Source of the DNA: Synchiropus splendidus
Lineage: Eukaryota; Chordata; Actinopteri; Syngnathiformes; Callionymidae
Direction: 5' to 3'
Assembly (NCBI RefSeq): GCF_027744825.2
Contig: NC_071337.1
Location: 12,277,031 to 12,341,030 of the forward strand
DNA length: 64,000 nucleotides
A program made the translations under genes and the position numbers. This document shows positions 63,432-64,000 of the stretch, piece by piece. The notes below the pieces were generated by a model. The model was not told where the DNA came from and searched no databases. It saw nothing but the letters and a program-made list of their open reading frames with translations. Positions within the stretch are counted from its first letter, which is position 1. The number at the start of each line of letters is the position of its first letter.

Positions 63432-64000
63432 AAATGGTGAGGAAGAAGAATCCCCCTATCCGAAGTGTGGGAGGAGAGGAGGAGGAAGAAGAGGAGGAAG
63501 AGGGGAAAAATACAATAGGTGAAGAGGAAGAAGAGGGTGAAGAGGAAGGAAGAGTTGGAGCAGAAGCTGACCGAATAAGCCGACCTTCAGAGCCGGAATC
63601 CTCTGACCAGATCATAGATGAGGAACAAGGAGATGAAGAAGAAGAAGAAGAGGAGGAGGGAGAAAGTGAGTGCATTTCTTCATCTGTCTCTCCCTCATCT
63701 GTCGGCCCAAGTGATGATCGCAATGAGGAGAGGAGTGGGAGAAGAAGAGTGAGAGGGAGGGCTAAGCACGGAGGATCTACTCTTCCTCATAGACAACAGA
63801 ACGTTTTGGATCCCAACGAAAGAGAAAAGTGGGACATGGAGAACGAGCAGAATGATAGAAGGGAGGCGGATCATCTCAACCCTATTCTCCTGACATCCCG
63901 CCTCCTGCCCAGACAGGAAGGAGGGGTGGAGTCAACTGGCACCCCGCCACTTTCTTCCAGCCCCTCTCCTAAACTTCAGGACTTCAAGTGCAACGTGTGT
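63432..64000 (+). CDS. trps1: trps1 CDS part 3: main coding exon, 5' portion (truncated by window)
   Basis: This is the amino-terminal part of the TRPS1 repressor, a nuclear protein with several C2H2-type fingers, one GATA-type finger and a C-terminal Ikaros-like finger pair. In mammals it binds GATA sites, represses transcription and acts in cartilage, bone and hair development. The canonical ATG is at 63434, two bases after a strong acceptor. 189 codons are open to the window edge. MVRKKNPPIRSV at residues 1-12 and LQDFKCNVC at 181-189 match the family. Cys186 and Cys189 are the first metal ligands of zinc finger 1. Between them lies a low-complexity linker with a 9-Glu run (15-23), further Glu blocks (30-38), an 8-Glu run (68-75), a Ser-rich patch (82-89) and a basic RRRVRGRAK segment (103-111). 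The acidic runs are not in the mammalian protein as I remember it. All other fingers lie beyond the window. Confidence 0.95.

Noticed and set aside
63403..63723. 106-codon Ser-rich minus-strand frame
   Set aside because: It is the antisense shadow of the Glu-rich trps1 coding exon; GAA/GAG read backwards as TTC/CTC and, in this frame, as Ser codons.

Overview
The window is vertebrate nuclear DNA, most likely from a teleost fish (percomorph-like). It is AT-rich and intron-dominated, dense in dinucleotide microsatellites, and carries degraded repeats of kinds familiar from fish genomes. I recognise one protein-coding gene: trps1, the atypical GATA/multi-zinc-finger transcriptional repressor, on the + strand. 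The identification rests on the N-terminus MVRKKNPPIRSV and on LQDFKCNVC, the start of the first TRPS1 zinc finger, which is where the window ends. The rest of the gene lies to the right.

Layout. 1-19138 is gene-free upstream DNA with microsatellites, degraded transposons and one large young palindrome (6210-7028). About 19139-20340 is a CpG-rich promoter region with a CRE, a Maf-type palindrome, a TATA-like box and a non-coding first exon whose donor follows base 19661. Intron 1 (19662-38586) leads to exon 2 (38587-39026), which is mostly 5' UTR and packed with short upstream ORFs. Intron 2 (39027-53776) is followed by a 45-base exon 3 (53777-53821). Intron 3 (53822-63431) leads to the large coding exon 4 (63432 to the window end).

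The predicted splice sites are consistent with each other. Exon 2 holds an ATG that stays open through exon 3 into the canonical MVRKK start. This gives a possible 20-residue N-terminal extension and four nested in-frame start codons. Both introns interrupt that frame in phase 1 and exon 3 is a multiple of three, so skipping it keeps the frame. The leader carries six short upstream ORFs in exon 2, one overlapping the first in-frame ATG as ATGA, plus a possible start-stop codon pair in exon 1. Together these suggest translational control and N-terminal choice by leaky scanning or reinitiation. All splicing is inferred from sequence alone.

No tRNA, rRNA, CRISPR, operon or bacterial-type feature was seen, and I found no second protein-coding gene. 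The items most worth following are the uORF cascade and N-terminal extension of trps1, the near-perfect 284-bp inverted repeat at 6210-6943 with a second hairpin abutting it, the 19-bp hairpin at 55600-55642, and the Maf-like palindrome just upstream of the TATA-like box.
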